In this document: one piece after another, positions 44,268 to 54,118 of the stretch
How positions within the stretch are numbered: the first letter of the stretch is position 1
Layout: every line of letters starts with the position of its first letter
From: Flavipsychrobacter sp.
GTDB lineage: Bacteria; Bacteroidota; Bacteroidia; Chitinophagales; Chitinophagaceae
Assembly: GCA_041392855.1 (NCBI GenBank)
Contig: JAWKLD010000001.1
Coordinates: 1-62,500 of the forward strand
Direction of reading: 5' to 3'
DNA length: 62,500 bases
Made by a program: the position numbers and the translations under genes
The notes under the pieces: generated by a model
The model's input: only the letters and a program-made list of their open reading frames with translations
The model's database searches: none
What the model was told of the DNA's origin: nothing

Positions 44268-45863
44268 ATGAGTATTCAAAACGAAATAAGCCGTAGGCGA
44301 ACATTTGCTATCATTTCTCACCCCGATGCAGGTAAAACTACATTGACCGAGAAATTGCTTCTTTTTGGCGGAGCTATACAGGTGGCTGGTGCCGTGAAGA
44401 GCAATAAGATAAAAAAACATGCTACGAGTGACTTTATGGAGATAGAGAAGCAGCGTGGTATATCGGTAGCAACGTCGGTAATGTGTTTTGAGTATAGAGA
44501 TACTTTAATAAACCTATTAGATACACCTGGTCACAAGGACTTTGCTGAAGATACCTACCGTACCTTAACAGCTGTGGATAGCGTAATACTTGTGATAGAT
44601 AGCGTGAATGGTGTGGAAATGCAGACCAGAAGGTTGATGGAAGTGTGTAGGATGAGAGATACGCCTGTGATAGTGTTTGTGAACAAGATGGATCGTGACG
44701 GTAAGTTTCCTTTCGATTTGCTAGACGAAATTGAAAAAGAGCTGAATATACAACTGCACCCAACTACTTGGCCTATTAACATGGGTAAAGAGTTCAAAGG
44801 GGTTTATAATCTACATAATAAAAGCTTGAATCTTTTTGCACCTAACTTGAGGGTGACTGATGATAATAGTATTCCTATTTCAAACTTAGAGGATAAGCTT
44901 TTAGACGAAAAAGTTGGTGAGCGTGATGCAAACCAATTACGTGAAGATGCTGAACTATTAGATGGGGTATATGGTGATCTGGATATTGAAGCATATATGA
45001 AAGGTCAGATAGCACCACTGTTTTTTGGTAGTGCTGTAAATAATTTTGGTGTAAAGGAGCTATTAGATACTTTCATTGATATAGCACCTACACCTTTGGG
45101 CAGGCAAACTAGTTCCCGCTTTGTGGCGCCTACTGAAGATAAATTCTCAGGATTCATATTTAAGATACATGCCAATCTCGATCCAAGACATAGAGATAGA
45201 ATTGCGTTCTTGCGTGTATGCTCAGGAGAGTTCAAGCGTAATAAATACTTTAGACATACACGTGTAGGGAAGGATGTAAGGTTTAGTAACCCTTATTCTT
45301 TTATGGCCAGAGAGAAAGATGTAGTTGAGAATGCTTATCCGGGAGATGTAATAGGATTGTACGATACAGGAAACTTTAAGATAGGAGACACACTTACGGA
45401 AGGAGAAGAGCTACAATTTACAGGTATCCCTACCTTCTCGCCAGAGTTATTTAAAGAGTTGGTGAATAAAGACCCTATGAAAACCAAACAGTTGGATAAA
45501 GGTATTCGTCAGCTAACAGATGAGGGTGTAGCTCAACTTTTTGTGCAACATAGAGGTAATACAAAGATCATTGGTTGTGTAGGTGAACTTCAGTTTGAGG
45601 TGATACAATATCGTTTGTTGCATGAATATGGTGCATCTTGCGCCTTTGCTCCAATGAATTTCTACAAAGCTTGTTGGATAACAGGTGATAAGAAAAAAAT
45701 AGAGGAGTTTATTAAGTATAAACAAAGTAACATCATGGAAGATAAAGATGGTAATCTTGTTTACTTAGCACAAAGCGAATGGTTCCTCAATACAGAGAAG
45801 CAAAACAACCCTGATATACAATTCCACTTTACTAGTGAGTTTAAAACAGCGATGGCTGAGTAA
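44268..45863 (+). CDS. prfC: Peptide chain release factor 3
   Basis: 531 residues. GTPase motifs: P-loop SHPDAGKTT, switch II DTPGHKDF and the base-specific NKMDRDG. Domain II/III motifs follow, and the C-terminus (LQFEVIQYRLLHEYGA) matches RF3, not EF-G or LepA. It recycles RF1/RF2 from ribosomes. A near-consensus -7 element (GAACTTTG, 44231-44238) lies upstream. Confidence 0.96.
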   Translation: MSIQNEISRRRTFAIISHPDAGKTTLTEKLLLFGGAIQVAGAVKSNKIKKHATSDFMEIEKQRGISVATSVMCFEYRDTLINLLDTPGHKDFAEDTYRTLTAVDSVILVIDSVNGVEMQTRRLMEVCRMRDTPVIVFVNKMDRDGKFPFDLLDEIEKELNIQLHPTTWPINMGKEFKGVYNLHNKSLNLFAPNLRVTDDNSIPISNLEDKLLDEKVGERDANQLREDAELLDGVYGDLDIEAYMKGQIAPLFFGSAVNNFGVKELLDTFIDIAPTPLGRQTSSRFVAPTEDKFSGFIFKIHANLDPRHRDRIAFLRVCSGEFKRNKYFRHTRVGKDVRFSNPYSFMAREKDVVENAYPGDVIGLYDTGNFKIGDTLTEGEELQFTGIPTFSPELFKELVNKDPMKTKQLDKGIRQLTDEGVAQLFVQHRGNTKIIGCVGELQFEVIQYRLLHEYGASCAFAPMNFYKACWITGDKKKIEEFIKYKQSNIMEDKDGNLVYLAQSEWFLNTEKQNNPDIQFHFTSEFKTAMAE

Positions 45864-45904
45864 TTGCAGTAGAACATTTTTTTTTGTAACTTTTAGCATG
45901 ATGA

Positions 45905-45927
45905 ATATTTCCTAACTTTAGGAATAT
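45905..45927 (+). promoter_or_regulatory. Inverted repeat overlapping a -7 element before the sensor kinase
   Basis: ATATTTCCTAA (45905-45915) and TTAGGAATAT (45918-45927) form an inverted repeat with one bulged T. Within it, TAACTTTA (45913-45920) has one mismatch to TAnnTTTG and lies 23 bases before the chosen ATG. It may be an operator at the kinase promoter, or a weak terminator of prfC. Confidence 0.4.
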
Positions 45928-45943
45928 CACCGTGTTGTATCTT

Positions 45944-47692
45944 ATGTTCAAGCTTAAGTATTTTTGGCCATATATATTATTCTTTTGTACCATAGCAATT
46001 CTTGTATTTGCTAACAGGGTTAACATTAAAAAAGAGATCAGTAGAAATTTAGAGTATACTAAAACTCTAAATGTTGCTGGTAAGCAGAGGATGTTGAGTC
46101 AAAAACTGACCAAGTTAAGCCTGCAAGCGCAAAATGGAGAGGACGTTTCACAAGCTATAAAGGATAATTTAGAGCAGTGGAAGAAAGCACATTTTGCATT
46201 GGAAAATAGTAGTGACGGTGTAAATATATATGAGGACGGTCACCCCGAGGTTTTAGAAAAGTTCAAAGAGTTAACACCATATTTCCAAAGTCTATATGCT
46301 GGTTTTGAACAAGTAGCTGAAGGAAACCTCGGCACTAGTTTGTTGAATAAGATCAGAAGTGAAGAGCAGATTTATTTGCCCAAGATGGACAATATTGTTG
46401 CTACTATAGAACAAAATGCTGCGGATGACTTGGAAAGATCTGCCAATAGTCAAAAGTTACTGGCGTTATTCTCTGGTCTGTTGCTCGTAATAGAAATGAT
46501 CGTTTTTGTTTATCCATATCACAAGCGGTTAGTGAATATGTATAAAAAGGTAAAGAAGCAGCAAGAGGAACTTGAAGAACAAAAACAGGTAATAGAAAGT
46601 TTGTATGAGACCAACGAACTAATTATAACAGGTACTAAGGCTGGTGTTTGGGAATGGGACATTATGACAGGTGAAGAAAATTGGTCCGATAGGTTTTTTG
46701 AGGTGCTGGGGTATGAGCGTGGAGATATACCTTCGACTTACGATAGCTTTTTGAATATATTATTGCACCCTGAGGATAAGGATAAAATTTTAAACTCGGT
46801 AGACCAACACCTAAAAAAACGTACACCATATAAACATGAGGTGCGAATGCTGAATAAGAATGGCACTTACAGGTGGTATGAGACTTCAGGGCAAGCTATA
46901 TGGAATAAAGAAGGCGAGCCTATAAGGATGGCCGGATCGATAATAGATGTAACGGATAGGGTTAGTACTCGTGAGAAGTTGTTGTCAGTTAGTAACTCAA
47001 AAGATAAGTTGCTTTCCATTATCACACATGACCTACGTACGCCGATAAATAACTTGAAGGGGCTTTTAGAATTATTAAAAGAAAATGTAATCAATAAAGA
47101 GGAGTTTTTAGAACATCTGCAGTCGACCTCGAATAATGTAACTACATTGTCTGACTCTATGAATAATATGTTGGAGTGGGCACAAACACAACTCAGTGGT
47201 TGGGAAGTTGCTCCTTCTGATATACTAGTGAGTGATGTAGTGGAAGAGTGTATAAGGTTATACAAATACACTATGGATGATAAGCATATAAAGCTAGAGT
47301 ATAGCCCCTCTGATTTAATACATGCTTATGCTGACTTTAACCAAATGGTACTTATTGTTCGTAATGTATTGAACAACGCTGTGAAGTTTACTCCTGAAAA
47401 TGGTGTGATTACAATTGATACAAACGAGAAAAATGGATATGCGGAAATAAGTGTGAGAGATACGGGGCAGGGTATGGATGAAAAAACTGTAAATAAGATA
47501 TTGAATGAGTCGGACATATTTACTACCAGAGGTACAAATGGAGAAAAAGGAACAGGGTTAGGTATGAAAATGTGTTTGGAGTTTGCAGAGAAGAATAATT
47601 GCAAGTTTAATATTGTAAGCGAAAAAAATGTAGGTACAGAAGTATCATTATCTATACCGAAGCTGGATACAGCAAAAACAGTATTTAAATGA
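45944..47692 (+). CDS. Membrane sensor histidine kinase with PilJ-type and PAS sensors
   Basis: I use the ATG at 45944 (MFKLKYFWPYILFF), giving 582 residues. There are two membrane helices (about 7-24 and 175-195) around an extracytoplasmic helical domain. That domain contains NVAGKQRMLSQKLTKLSLQA, the signature of PilJ/NarX-type sensor domains. A coiled coil (about 200-225), a PAS_3 domain (230-345, GVWEWDIMTGEENW), a HisKA domain with phospho-acceptor His362 (IITHDLRTPINN) and a HATPase (NAVKFTPENG, DTGQGMD, GTGLGMKMC) follow. No response regulator is adjacent, so it is an orphan kinase here. Its stop overlaps the next gene by 4 bases. Confidence 0.93.
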   Translation: MFKLKYFWPYILFFCTIAILVFANRVNIKKEISRNLEYTKTLNVAGKQRMLSQKLTKLSLQAQNGEDVSQAIKDNLEQWKKAHFALENSSDGVNIYEDGHPEVLEKFKELTPYFQSLYAGFEQVAEGNLGTSLLNKIRSEEQIYLPKMDNIVATIEQNAADDLERSANSQKLLALFSGLLLVIEMIVFVYPYHKRLVNMYKKVKKQQEELEEQKQVIESLYETNELIITGTKAGVWEWDIMTGEENWSDRFFEVLGYERGDIPSTYDSFLNILLHPEDKDKILNSVDQHLKKRTPYKHEVRMLNKNGTYRWYETSGQAIWNKEGEPIRMAGSIIDVTDRVSTREKLLSVSNSKDKLLSIITHDLRTPINNLKGLLELLKENVINKEEFLEHLQSTSNNVTTLSDSMNNMLEWAQTQLSGWEVAPSDILVSDVVEECIRLYKYTMDDKHIKLEYSPSDLIHAYADFNQMVLIVRNVLNNAVKFTPENGVITIDTNEKNGYAEISVRDTGQGMDEKTVNKILNESDIFTTRGTNGEKGTGLGMKMCLEFAEKNNCKFNIVSEKNVGTEVSLSIPKLDTAKTVFK

Positions 47693-48336
47693 CCAAATTT
47701 AAAAAGATACTACGCTTTGCGGTGATATCCGTAATTGCATTGGTGGTATGCGTTTTGGTTATAGATATAACAGTATCAACTACTGTAAAAAAACAGATGT
47801 ATAATGATGTGAAAAGTATTCCTCATAAAAAGGTGGGACTGTTGTTGGGTACATCTAAGTATGTGAAAAAAGGTTGGGTGAACTTGTACTACAAATATAG
47901 AATAGAGGCTGCGGTGAAACTGTACAAAGCAGGTAAGATAGATTGTATATTAGTGAGCGGTGACAATAGTACCAAGCAATATGATGAACCCAATACCATG
48001 AAGAGAGATCTAATTGCAAGAGGAATACCAGAGGGTAGGATATTTTTGGATTATGCAGGTTTTAGAACATTAGATAGTATCATGAGGTGTAATGTTGTAT
48101 TTGGCGAGAAGGATTTTACTATTATATCGCAGCCATTTCATAATGAACGAGCCTTGTTTATTGCGAATAGAAAAAAAATAAAAGCAATTGCATTTAATGC
48201 AAAGGAAGTTCCTCGAGCATATAGTTATAAAGTACAGTTGAGAGAACGTTTGGCGAGAGTGAAAATGATGATAGACTTAATGTTCAATAAGCAGCCCAAA
48301 TTTTACGGCTCTAAAATCGAAGTGACGATTCCTTAA
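47689..48336 (+). CDS. SanA-like DUF218 membrane protein
   Basis: 215 residues with one N-terminal membrane helix (VISVIALVVCVLVIDI). The DUF218 fold follows, with LLLGTSKYVKKGW, ILVSGDNSTKQYDEP, FTIISQPFHNERALFIA and a late ARVKMMIDL. Matches SanA (vancomycin high-temperature exclusion) proteins, implicated in envelope barrier function; the reaction is unknown. ATG overlaps the kinase stop (ATGA), so translation is coupled. Confidence 0.88.
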   Translation: MTKFKKILRFAVISVIALVVCVLVIDITVSTTVKKQMYNDVKSIPHKKVGLLLGTSKYVKKGWVNLYYKYRIEAAVKLYKAGKIDCILVSGDNSTKQYDEPNTMKRDLIARGIPEGRIFLDYAGFRTLDSIMRCNVVFGEKDFTIISQPFHNERALFIANRKKIKAIAFNAKEVPRAYSYKVQLRERLARVKMMIDLMFNKQPKFYGSKIEVTIP

Positions 48337-48477
48337 ATGTCTATCATTTATTGGTAGTAAAAAATCACATAGAATAATAATTAAGGAATATTTAAACATA
48401 ATTGGGAGCAATGCTCATAATAATGGTATCGCATTGCATTACCTTTATCCCAGCAAAGAAAGAATTACTAAGAGATT

Positions 48478-51400
48478 ATGAAGATAAAAAAGGTCCTTAT
48501 AGCCAACAGAGGAGAAATTTCTATTCGTATAGCTCGTGCCGCTTCTGAATTGCAGATCAGCACTGTGGCAATATATACTTATGAAGATAGGTATTCGCTA
48601 CACCGATACAAGTCGGATGAGGCTTACCAAATAGGAGTAGATACAGATCCGCTAAAGCCTTATTTGAATATAGATGAGATAATAGCTACTGCCAAAGATT
48701 GTGGTGCAGATGCTATTCACCCTGGATATGGTTTCCTTTCTGAGAATGCAACCTTTGCTCAGAAGTGCGCGGATAATGGTATCATATTCGTTGGTCCTCG
48801 TCCTGATGTGATGTCGGCACTGGGTGATAAGGTAACAGCAAAAGAAGTTGCTATAAAAGCACAGGTGCCTATTATAGAAAGTAATAAAGAAGCGCTCGCT
48901 GATATTGATATTGCGTTTAAGGAAGCTAATAGGATAGGCTACCCATTGATGCTGAAAGCTGCTTCAGGTGGAGGTGGTAGAGGTATGCGTGTAGTGCGTA
49001 CTGATGCCGATTTGCAAAAAGCTTTCCCTGAAGCAAGAAGCGAAGCAAAGAATGCTTTTGGTGACGATACCGTGTTCCTAGAAAAATATGTAGAGAATCC
49101 CAAGCATATTGAGGTACAGATAGCAGCAGATAATCATGGCAATATCGTTCACTTGTTTGAGCGTGATTGCTCCGTGCAACGTCGTTTCCAAAAAGTGGTA
49201 GAGGTAGCACCTGCCGTTACCCTAAAGCAGGAAACAAAAGATAAACTTTATAAATATGCGACCTCTATAGCTGCAGAGGTGAACTATAACAACTTAGGTA
49301 CAGTAGAATTTTTGGTAGATGCCAAAGAAGATATTTATTTCATAGAGGTAAACCCACGTATACAAGTAGAACATACTGTTACAGAAATGGTGACTGGTGT
49401 AGACTTGGTAAAAACACAATTATACATAGCAGACGGTTATAAGCTAAGCGATAAGGAAGTAGGAATAGGCGACCAGTCCAAACTATCTATTGATGGTGTG
49501 GCTGTGCAATGTCGTATCACAACAGAAGATCCTGCTGCCGATTTCAAACCCGACTATGGTACTCTAGTAACTTATCGTAATGCTGCAGGTTTTGGTGTGC
49601 GTTTAGATGAAGGTAGTACTTATGCTGGTATGAAGATCAGTCCGTTTTTTGATAGTATGTTGGTGAAGGTGAGTACATGGGGCTTGAGTTTGGAAGATGC
49701 GTCGATGAAAATGCATAGGGCATTACGTGAGTTTCGCGTGCGTGGTGTGAAGAACAATATACCGTTCTTAGAAAACTTAATTACACACGAGGGTTTCCGC
49801 AGTGGACAGACAACAGTAGGCTTTATACAAGAGCATCCTGAACTATTCCATTTCAAGAAAAGACAAGATAGGGGTACAAAGACATTGCGCTACTTGGCAG
49901 ATGTTACGGTAAACGGCAATCCTGATGTTAAGGTTAAGTATGATGGTCGTGAGTTTCGTAAGCCTGAGATACCAATGTCTCCATTGGGGATGGAATACCC
50001 TAAAGGAACTAAAGACTTGTTGACGGAACTTGGTCCTGATAAGTTTAGTGAGTGGTTGAAGAAAGAAAAGAAAATACATTATACCGATACTACCCTGCGT
50101 GATGCACATCAGTCGCTATTGGCTACGCGTATGCGTACGCATGATATGCTAAAGGTGGCCAAGCATTTTGCAAAGCTACATCCCCAAACTTTCAGTATGG
50201 AAGTATGGGGTGGTGCTACTTTTGATGTGGCTATGCGTTTCTTGAACGAAGACCCGTGGAAGCGTTTGGAGCAGATAAGAGAAGCAGTGCCCAACATTTT
50301 GTTACAGATGCTCATTCGTGGGGCTAATGGTGTTGGCTATACAGCATACCCTGACAACTTGATTGAAAAGTTTGTAGAACAAAGCTGGGAGAAGGGCGTA
50401 GATATTTTCCGCATATTCGACTCACTGAACTGGATGGAGAATATCGCGCCATGTATAGAAATGGTACGTAACCGCACGGGTGGTTTGGCAGAGGCGGCAT
50501 TATGCTACACAGGTGATATACTGGATGCAAAACGCACGAAGTATGATTTGAACTATTACCTACGCTTAGCTAAAGATTTGGAGAATGCAGGTGCGCACAT
50601 CTTGGCGATAAAAGACATGTCGGGTTTATTGAAACCATATGCGGCTAAAGAACTGGTAGCTGGTTTGAAAGATACGGTGAACATACCGATACATTTACAT
50701 ACGCACGATACCTCTTCGCTACAACCTGCATCATATATGCAAGCCATAGAGGCTGGTGTTGATGTGGTAGATGTGGCATTAGGTGCAGTATCGGGGCTTA
50801 CCTCGCAGCCCAACTTTAATGCCATAGTGGAGATGATGAAATTCCATGAGCGCGAGCATCATTACGATATTGATTCGCTGAACGAGTTTTCTAACTACTG
50901 GGAGGCGGTGCGTGAGTACTACTACCCTTATGAGAGTGGTTTGAAGGCGAGTGCTGCAGAGGTGTTCCGCCATGAGATACCGGGAGGGCAATATTCTAAT
51001 CTTCGTCCGCAGGCGAAGGCGCTGGGACTGGAAGATAAGTTTGAAGATATCAAGAAAATGTATGCTACGGTAAACGATATGTTTGGCGATATAGTGAAGG
51101 TGACACCAAGTTCTAAAGTAGTGGGCGATATGGCGCAGTTTATGGTGGCGAATGGTTATAGCCGTGAAGATGTGATGACGAAGGGTGGCAGCATTTCTTT
51201 CCCCGAGTCGGTGCAGCAATTCTTTATGGGTGTGCTGGGGCAACCAGAGGGCGGACTACCGAAGGAGCTACAAAAAATAATACTGAAAGATAAAGAGCCG
51301 TTTACCGACAGACCGAACAAACATTTAGAACCGGTTGATTTTGATAAGGAGCTAAAAGCCTTTAGAGAAGAGCTGGGCAACGACTTAGAGCTCTGCGATT

Positions 51401-51918
51401 TTCTCTCGTACAAGCTATACCCTAAGGTGTTTGAAGACTATCTGAAATTTTACCGCCAATATGGTGATGTGTCTGTAGTGCCTACACCGCTGTTCTTATT
51501 TGGTATGGAGATGGGGCAGGAGGCTACTATAGAGATTGCTAAGGGTAAAACCCTACTGGTGCGCTTGCTGAGCATTAGCGATGTGAATGAGCATGGTATG
51601 CGTACGGTGTTCTTTAAGCTAAACGGACAGACGCGTAATATTGAGATACTGGACCGCTCTGTAAAAGTAGACAAGGTAGAGAATAGAAAAATAGACAAAG
51701 ACAACGACAAGCATATAGGCGCACCGCTACAAGGCATGCTCTCTAAGCTAATGGTTAAGAAAGGCGATGCTGTGAAAAAGAACCAGCCGCTATTTGTAAT
51801 AGAAGCCATGAAGATGGAGACGGTAATTACCGCTAACGATGCAGGTAGCATTGCGGCTATAGAACTCACCGAAGGTACACTGGTAAACACTAACGACTTG
51901 GTGGTGACGATGGACTAA
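48478..51918 (+). CDS. pyc: Pyruvate carboxylase
   Basis: 1146 residues in one chain. Biotin carboxylase (about 1-450: IANRGEISIRIARAA, HPGYGFLSENATFA, AASGGGGRGMRVV, RDCSVQRRFQKVVE), carboxyltransferase (about 530-810: YTDTTLRDAHQSLLATRMRT, IKDMSGLLKPYA), an allosteric/tetramerisation part and a C-terminal biotinyl domain with the biotinylated Lys1112 (EAMKMET). It carboxylates pyruvate to oxaloacetate (anaplerosis). The 3' half has a visibly more G+C-rich codon choice than its neighbours. A strong terminator follows. Confidence 0.97.
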   Translation: MKIKKVLIANRGEISIRIARAASELQISTVAIYTYEDRYSLHRYKSDEAYQIGVDTDPLKPYLNIDEIIATAKDCGADAIHPGYGFLSENATFAQKCADNGIIFVGPRPDVMSALGDKVTAKEVAIKAQVPIIESNKEALADIDIAFKEANRIGYPLMLKAASGGGGRGMRVVRTDADLQKAFPEARSEAKNAFGDDTVFLEKYVENPKHIEVQIAADNHGNIVHLFERDCSVQRRFQKVVEVAPAVTLKQETKDKLYKYATSIAAEVNYNNLGTVEFLVDAKEDIYFIEVNPRIQVEHTVTEMVTGVDLVKTQLYIADGYKLSDKEVGIGDQSKLSIDGVAVQCRITTEDPAADFKPDYGTLVTYRNAAGFGVRLDEGSTYAGMKISPFFDSMLVKVSTWGLSLEDASMKMHRALREFRVRGVKNNIPFLENLITHEGFRSGQTTVGFIQEHPELFHFKKRQDRGTKTLRYLADVTVNGNPDVKVKYDGREFRKPEIPMSPLGMEYPKGTKDLLTELGPDKFSEWLKKEKKIHYTDTTLRDAHQSLLATRMRTHDMLKVAKHFAKLHPQTFSMEVWGGATFDVAMRFLNEDPWKRLEQIREAVPNILLQMLIRGANGVGYTAYPDNLIEKFVEQSWEKGVDIFRIFDSLNWMENIAPCIEMVRNRTGGLAEAALCYTGDILDAKRTKYDLNYYLRLAKDLENAGAHILAIKDMSGLLKPYAAKELVAGLKDTVNIPIHLHTHDTSSLQPASYMQAIEAGVDVVDVALGAVSGLTSQPNFNAIVEMMKFHEREHHYDIDSLNEFSNYWEAVREYYYPYESGLKASAAEVFRHEIPGGQYSNLRPQAKALGLEDKFEDIKKMYATVNDMFGDIVKVTPSSKVVGDMAQFMVANGYSREDVMTKGGSISFPESVQQFFMGVLGQPEGGLPKELQKIILKDKEPFTDRPNKHLEPVDFDKELKAFREELGNDLELCDFLSYKLYPKVFEDYLKFYRQYGDVSVVPTPLFLFGMEMGQEATIEIAKGKTLLVRLLSISDVNEHGMRTVFFKLNGQTRNIEILDRSVKVDKVENRKIDKDNDKHIGAPLQGMLSKLMVKKGDAVKKNQPLFVIEAMKMETVITANDAGSIAAIELTEGTLVNTNDLVVTMD

Positions 51919-51944
51919 TTGTATTAAGTAAATACTTTTATATA

Positions 51945-51977
51945 CTCGCAATTACTTTTAGTGGTTGCGAGTTTTTT
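51945..51977 (+). terminator. Intrinsic terminator after pyc
   Basis: CTCGCAATTAC / GTGGTTGCGAG form an 11-bp stem (two G-U pairs) with a TTTTA loop, followed by TTTTTT. Ends pyc transcription 15 bases before the next ATG, so the next gene needs read-through or its own start. Confidence 0.92.
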
Positions 51978-51991
51978 ATTTTATTTGCAAT

Positions 51992-52531
51992 ATGAGCACA
52001 TCTGACAAAGCCGTAATGAAAGCAACAGGTAAAGTTTGGGATGAGTGGCTATCGCTACTGGAACAACAAAACCTAAGTAAACTATCTCATAAAGAAATTG
52101 CAGCAAAACTTGTAGAAGATCATGACATAGGTTTTTGGTGGGCGCAAACCATTACCATAGAGTATGAACGGATGATAGGCAGGCGTGAGGTAGGGCAGAG
52201 CTGTGAAGGGGACTTTCAGGCGGGTGCTAGTAAAACATTAGCAGGTACTATGGATGCCGTATTTACCGCATGGCAAAACTTTATGAAAGATAAGGATAGC
52301 CTGAATACTGTGCCTTATAAAGAACCGCCTACAATTACCAAGACCGATAAGTGGCGCTACTGGCGTGCACTATTGGCAGATGATAGCAAGGCGAATATAA
52401 ATATATACCAGAAAGCACCTGCAAAAGTAGGGTTTGGTGTAAACCATGAAAAGCTAAACACTGCCGAAGAAGTAGCTGAATGGAAAGCTTTTTGGAAAGA
52501 GTGTTTAAAGGAATTTCAAGATACACTGTAA
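51992..52531 (+). CDS. DUF4287/SRPBCC-like small protein
   Basis: I use the ATG at 51992 (MSTSDKAVMKATGKVWDEWL), with 179 residues; an upstream start would lie in the terminator. The first half (LSHKEIAAKLVEDHDIGFWWAQTITIEYERMIG) matches the DUF4287-like helical motif. The second half (DSKANINIYQKAPAKVGFGVNHEKL, then EWKAFWKECLKEFQ) matches the C-terminal pattern of SRPBCC (START-like) proteins that bind hydrophobic ligands. No catalytic residue is evident. Function unknown. Confidence 0.72.
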   Translation: MSTSDKAVMKATGKVWDEWLSLLEQQNLSKLSHKEIAAKLVEDHDIGFWWAQTITIEYERMIGRREVGQSCEGDFQAGASKTLAGTMDAVFTAWQNFMKDKDSLNTVPYKEPPTITKTDKWRYWRALLADDSKANINIYQKAPAKVGFGVNHEKLNTAEEVAEWKAFWKECLKEFQDTL

Positions 52532-52598
52532 ATAATAGACCTTATAATGATTGAGCAAGCAAAATGGTTGATGCTAAAGCTTGACTTTGATATACCTG

Positions 52599-52637
52599 CC
52601 AGTTAATACCAATGACTTGGTGGTGACGATATACTAA
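52599..52637 (+). pseudogene. Relic resembling the 3' end of pyc
   Basis: The reading PVNTNDLVVTIY-stop matches the last residues of pyruvate carboxylase (LVNTNDLVVTMD-stop at 51918). From the GTT codon to the stop, 30 of 36 bases are identical, with a 17-base identical run. Four of the six differences are synonymous third positions. No start or biotin motif precedes it. It looks like the broken tail of a second biotinyl-domain gene, or a partial duplication. Confidence 0.55.
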
Positions 52638-52692
52638 TGCTAAATTATTCGACTAAAATCAATTTTATGTTATAAAATTGAACTCATTAGTG

Positions 52693-54000
52693 TTATTGAA
52701 TAAGAATTTTTTCAGTTTGATTTAAACCATTTTCGTTTTGCATTTTCAATATATATAGGCCAGATGGGAAAAAGGAAACGTCAATTGTTATGGAATTAGA
52801 AGATACATTTAGGTGTTTGAGAATTTGGCCATCAAGAGTACTAATTGTCACTTGATAATCTGAATATTCAGAAGTAAGTTTTATTTTTTCTTTTGTGGGA
52901 TTAGGAGAGATAAAAACTTTTGACTGAGTATTTTTTAAAACTCTACGAGAAATGTTTAGTTGTGGCGGAGTTGTGGTAGTGCAATTAAGGTGATAATCAA
53001 ATTTTACCAACCCGTATGATATATCATCGTACCCATCTCTTATTTTCGATGCAATAAAACTAGAGTCGTTAGAACACCAACAATTGTCGGTTAAGTCAAT
53101 ATTGTGAGTAAAGTCATGTCTAATATTCCAAGTAGTATTGTGACATATTTTATTCTTCTCAAATAGTATTCCGGGAGTTGGAGATGTCATTCTGTTAATA
53201 ACTACTCCAATTTTGTTATTGTAAACCTGATTGTTTACAAACTTTGTATCATGATGCATGTCTACATTTGCACCAATTTCATTGTTGAAAAAATAAGAAT
53301 TGTGTATTTCATGATATAAGAAGGCTCCTAGTTTAGTGTTTTCTGTATAAAAGCAATTAGTTACATATCCGCCACTCGTGCCTTGTTCGTTTTTAATAAA
53401 CCAACAGTTATTAATGTATACATGTTGATCCTCGCCACCACCAGTTATACAAAATTTATTATTAGTAAAAAGGCAGTTCTCAAAGTAAAAACTTGTTGAT
53501 CTACAAGCTGCTGATAGATATTGAAGAATATTTAGATTGTTGTTGAAACGGCTATTTTTAATACTGTAAGGTCCATTTCCGCCAGATACCCCAAAATCAA
53601 GAAATTCTTTAGCGTATTCAACAACCACATAATTAATATTTATCTGATTGTTTTTCTGGCCAAAAGGTACAGCGCTATTTACTTCGCTTACAATGCCAAG
53701 GTAATCTCCTGCCATAGGTGTAGGGGAGTTCGACGTAAATCTAATACTGTCGTTTTTACTCCCGATTACATTTAGGTGACCCCTTACAGTTATCTTTGCA
53801 TTTTTGTCAAATTTCAAAACGACTCCCGGGCCTATTGATAATGTAGCACCAGAAAAAACAACCACCTCATTTTTGACAATTATAGGGTTGGCAGATTTGT
53901 TCCATATTGTATTGCTATATATGCCTCCAGATACTACTGTTTGAGCACAAGCGGTATAAGATATAAGAAGGGTTGATAGGAATAGTAGTACGGGTTTCAT
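52693..54000 (-). CDS. T9SS-exported beta-helix surface protein
   Basis: 435 residues with a signal peptide (MKPVLLFLSTLLISYTACAQ). The middle (about 60-320) has many short N-rich repeats (INYVVVEYAKEF, IHNSYFFNNEIGANVD) typical of a right-handed parallel beta-helix as in polysaccharide-binding or lyase-like proteins; no catalytic motif is evident. The last 75 residues (FISPNPTKEKIKL ... FPSGLYILKMQNENG) form the type A T9SS sorting domain, directing secretion and cell-surface attachment. Codon use is more A/T-rich than in the neighbours. Confidence 0.88.
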   Translation of the reverse strand: MKPVLLFLSTLLISYTACAQTVVSGGIYSNTIWNKSANPIIVKNEVVVFSGATLSIGPGVVLKFDKNAKITVRGHLNVIGSKNDSIRFTSNSPTPMAGDYLGIVSEVNSAVPFGQKNNQININYVVVEYAKEFLDFGVSGGNGPYSIKNSRFNNNLNILQYLSAACRSTSFYFENCLFTNNKFCITGGGEDQHVYINNCWFIKNEQGTSGGYVTNCFYTENTKLGAFLYHEIHNSYFFNNEIGANVDMHHDTKFVNNQVYNNKIGVVINRMTSPTPGILFEKNKICHNTTWNIRHDFTHNIDLTDNCWCSNDSSFIASKIRDGYDDISYGLVKFDYHLNCTTTTPPQLNISRRVLKNTQSKVFISPNPTKEKIKLTSEYSDYQVTISTLDGQILKHLNVSSNSITIDVSFFPSGLYILKMQNENGLNQTEKILIQ

Positions 54001-54118
54001 AAGGATAAGATTTTGTATGGGGACAAGTTAGTATTTCTGTGTATTTGCAACGTCATAAATAAGTAAATATTGTACAAGTTTCATAGGCACTATGATTTGT
54101 ACTGTTTGTTCATTTAAT

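Noticed and set aside
50779..51243. Long open frame on the minus strand inside pyc
   Set aside because: It mirrors the strongly biased codons of pyc; the translation has no recognisable domain and is rich in His/Arg, as expected of a shadow frame.
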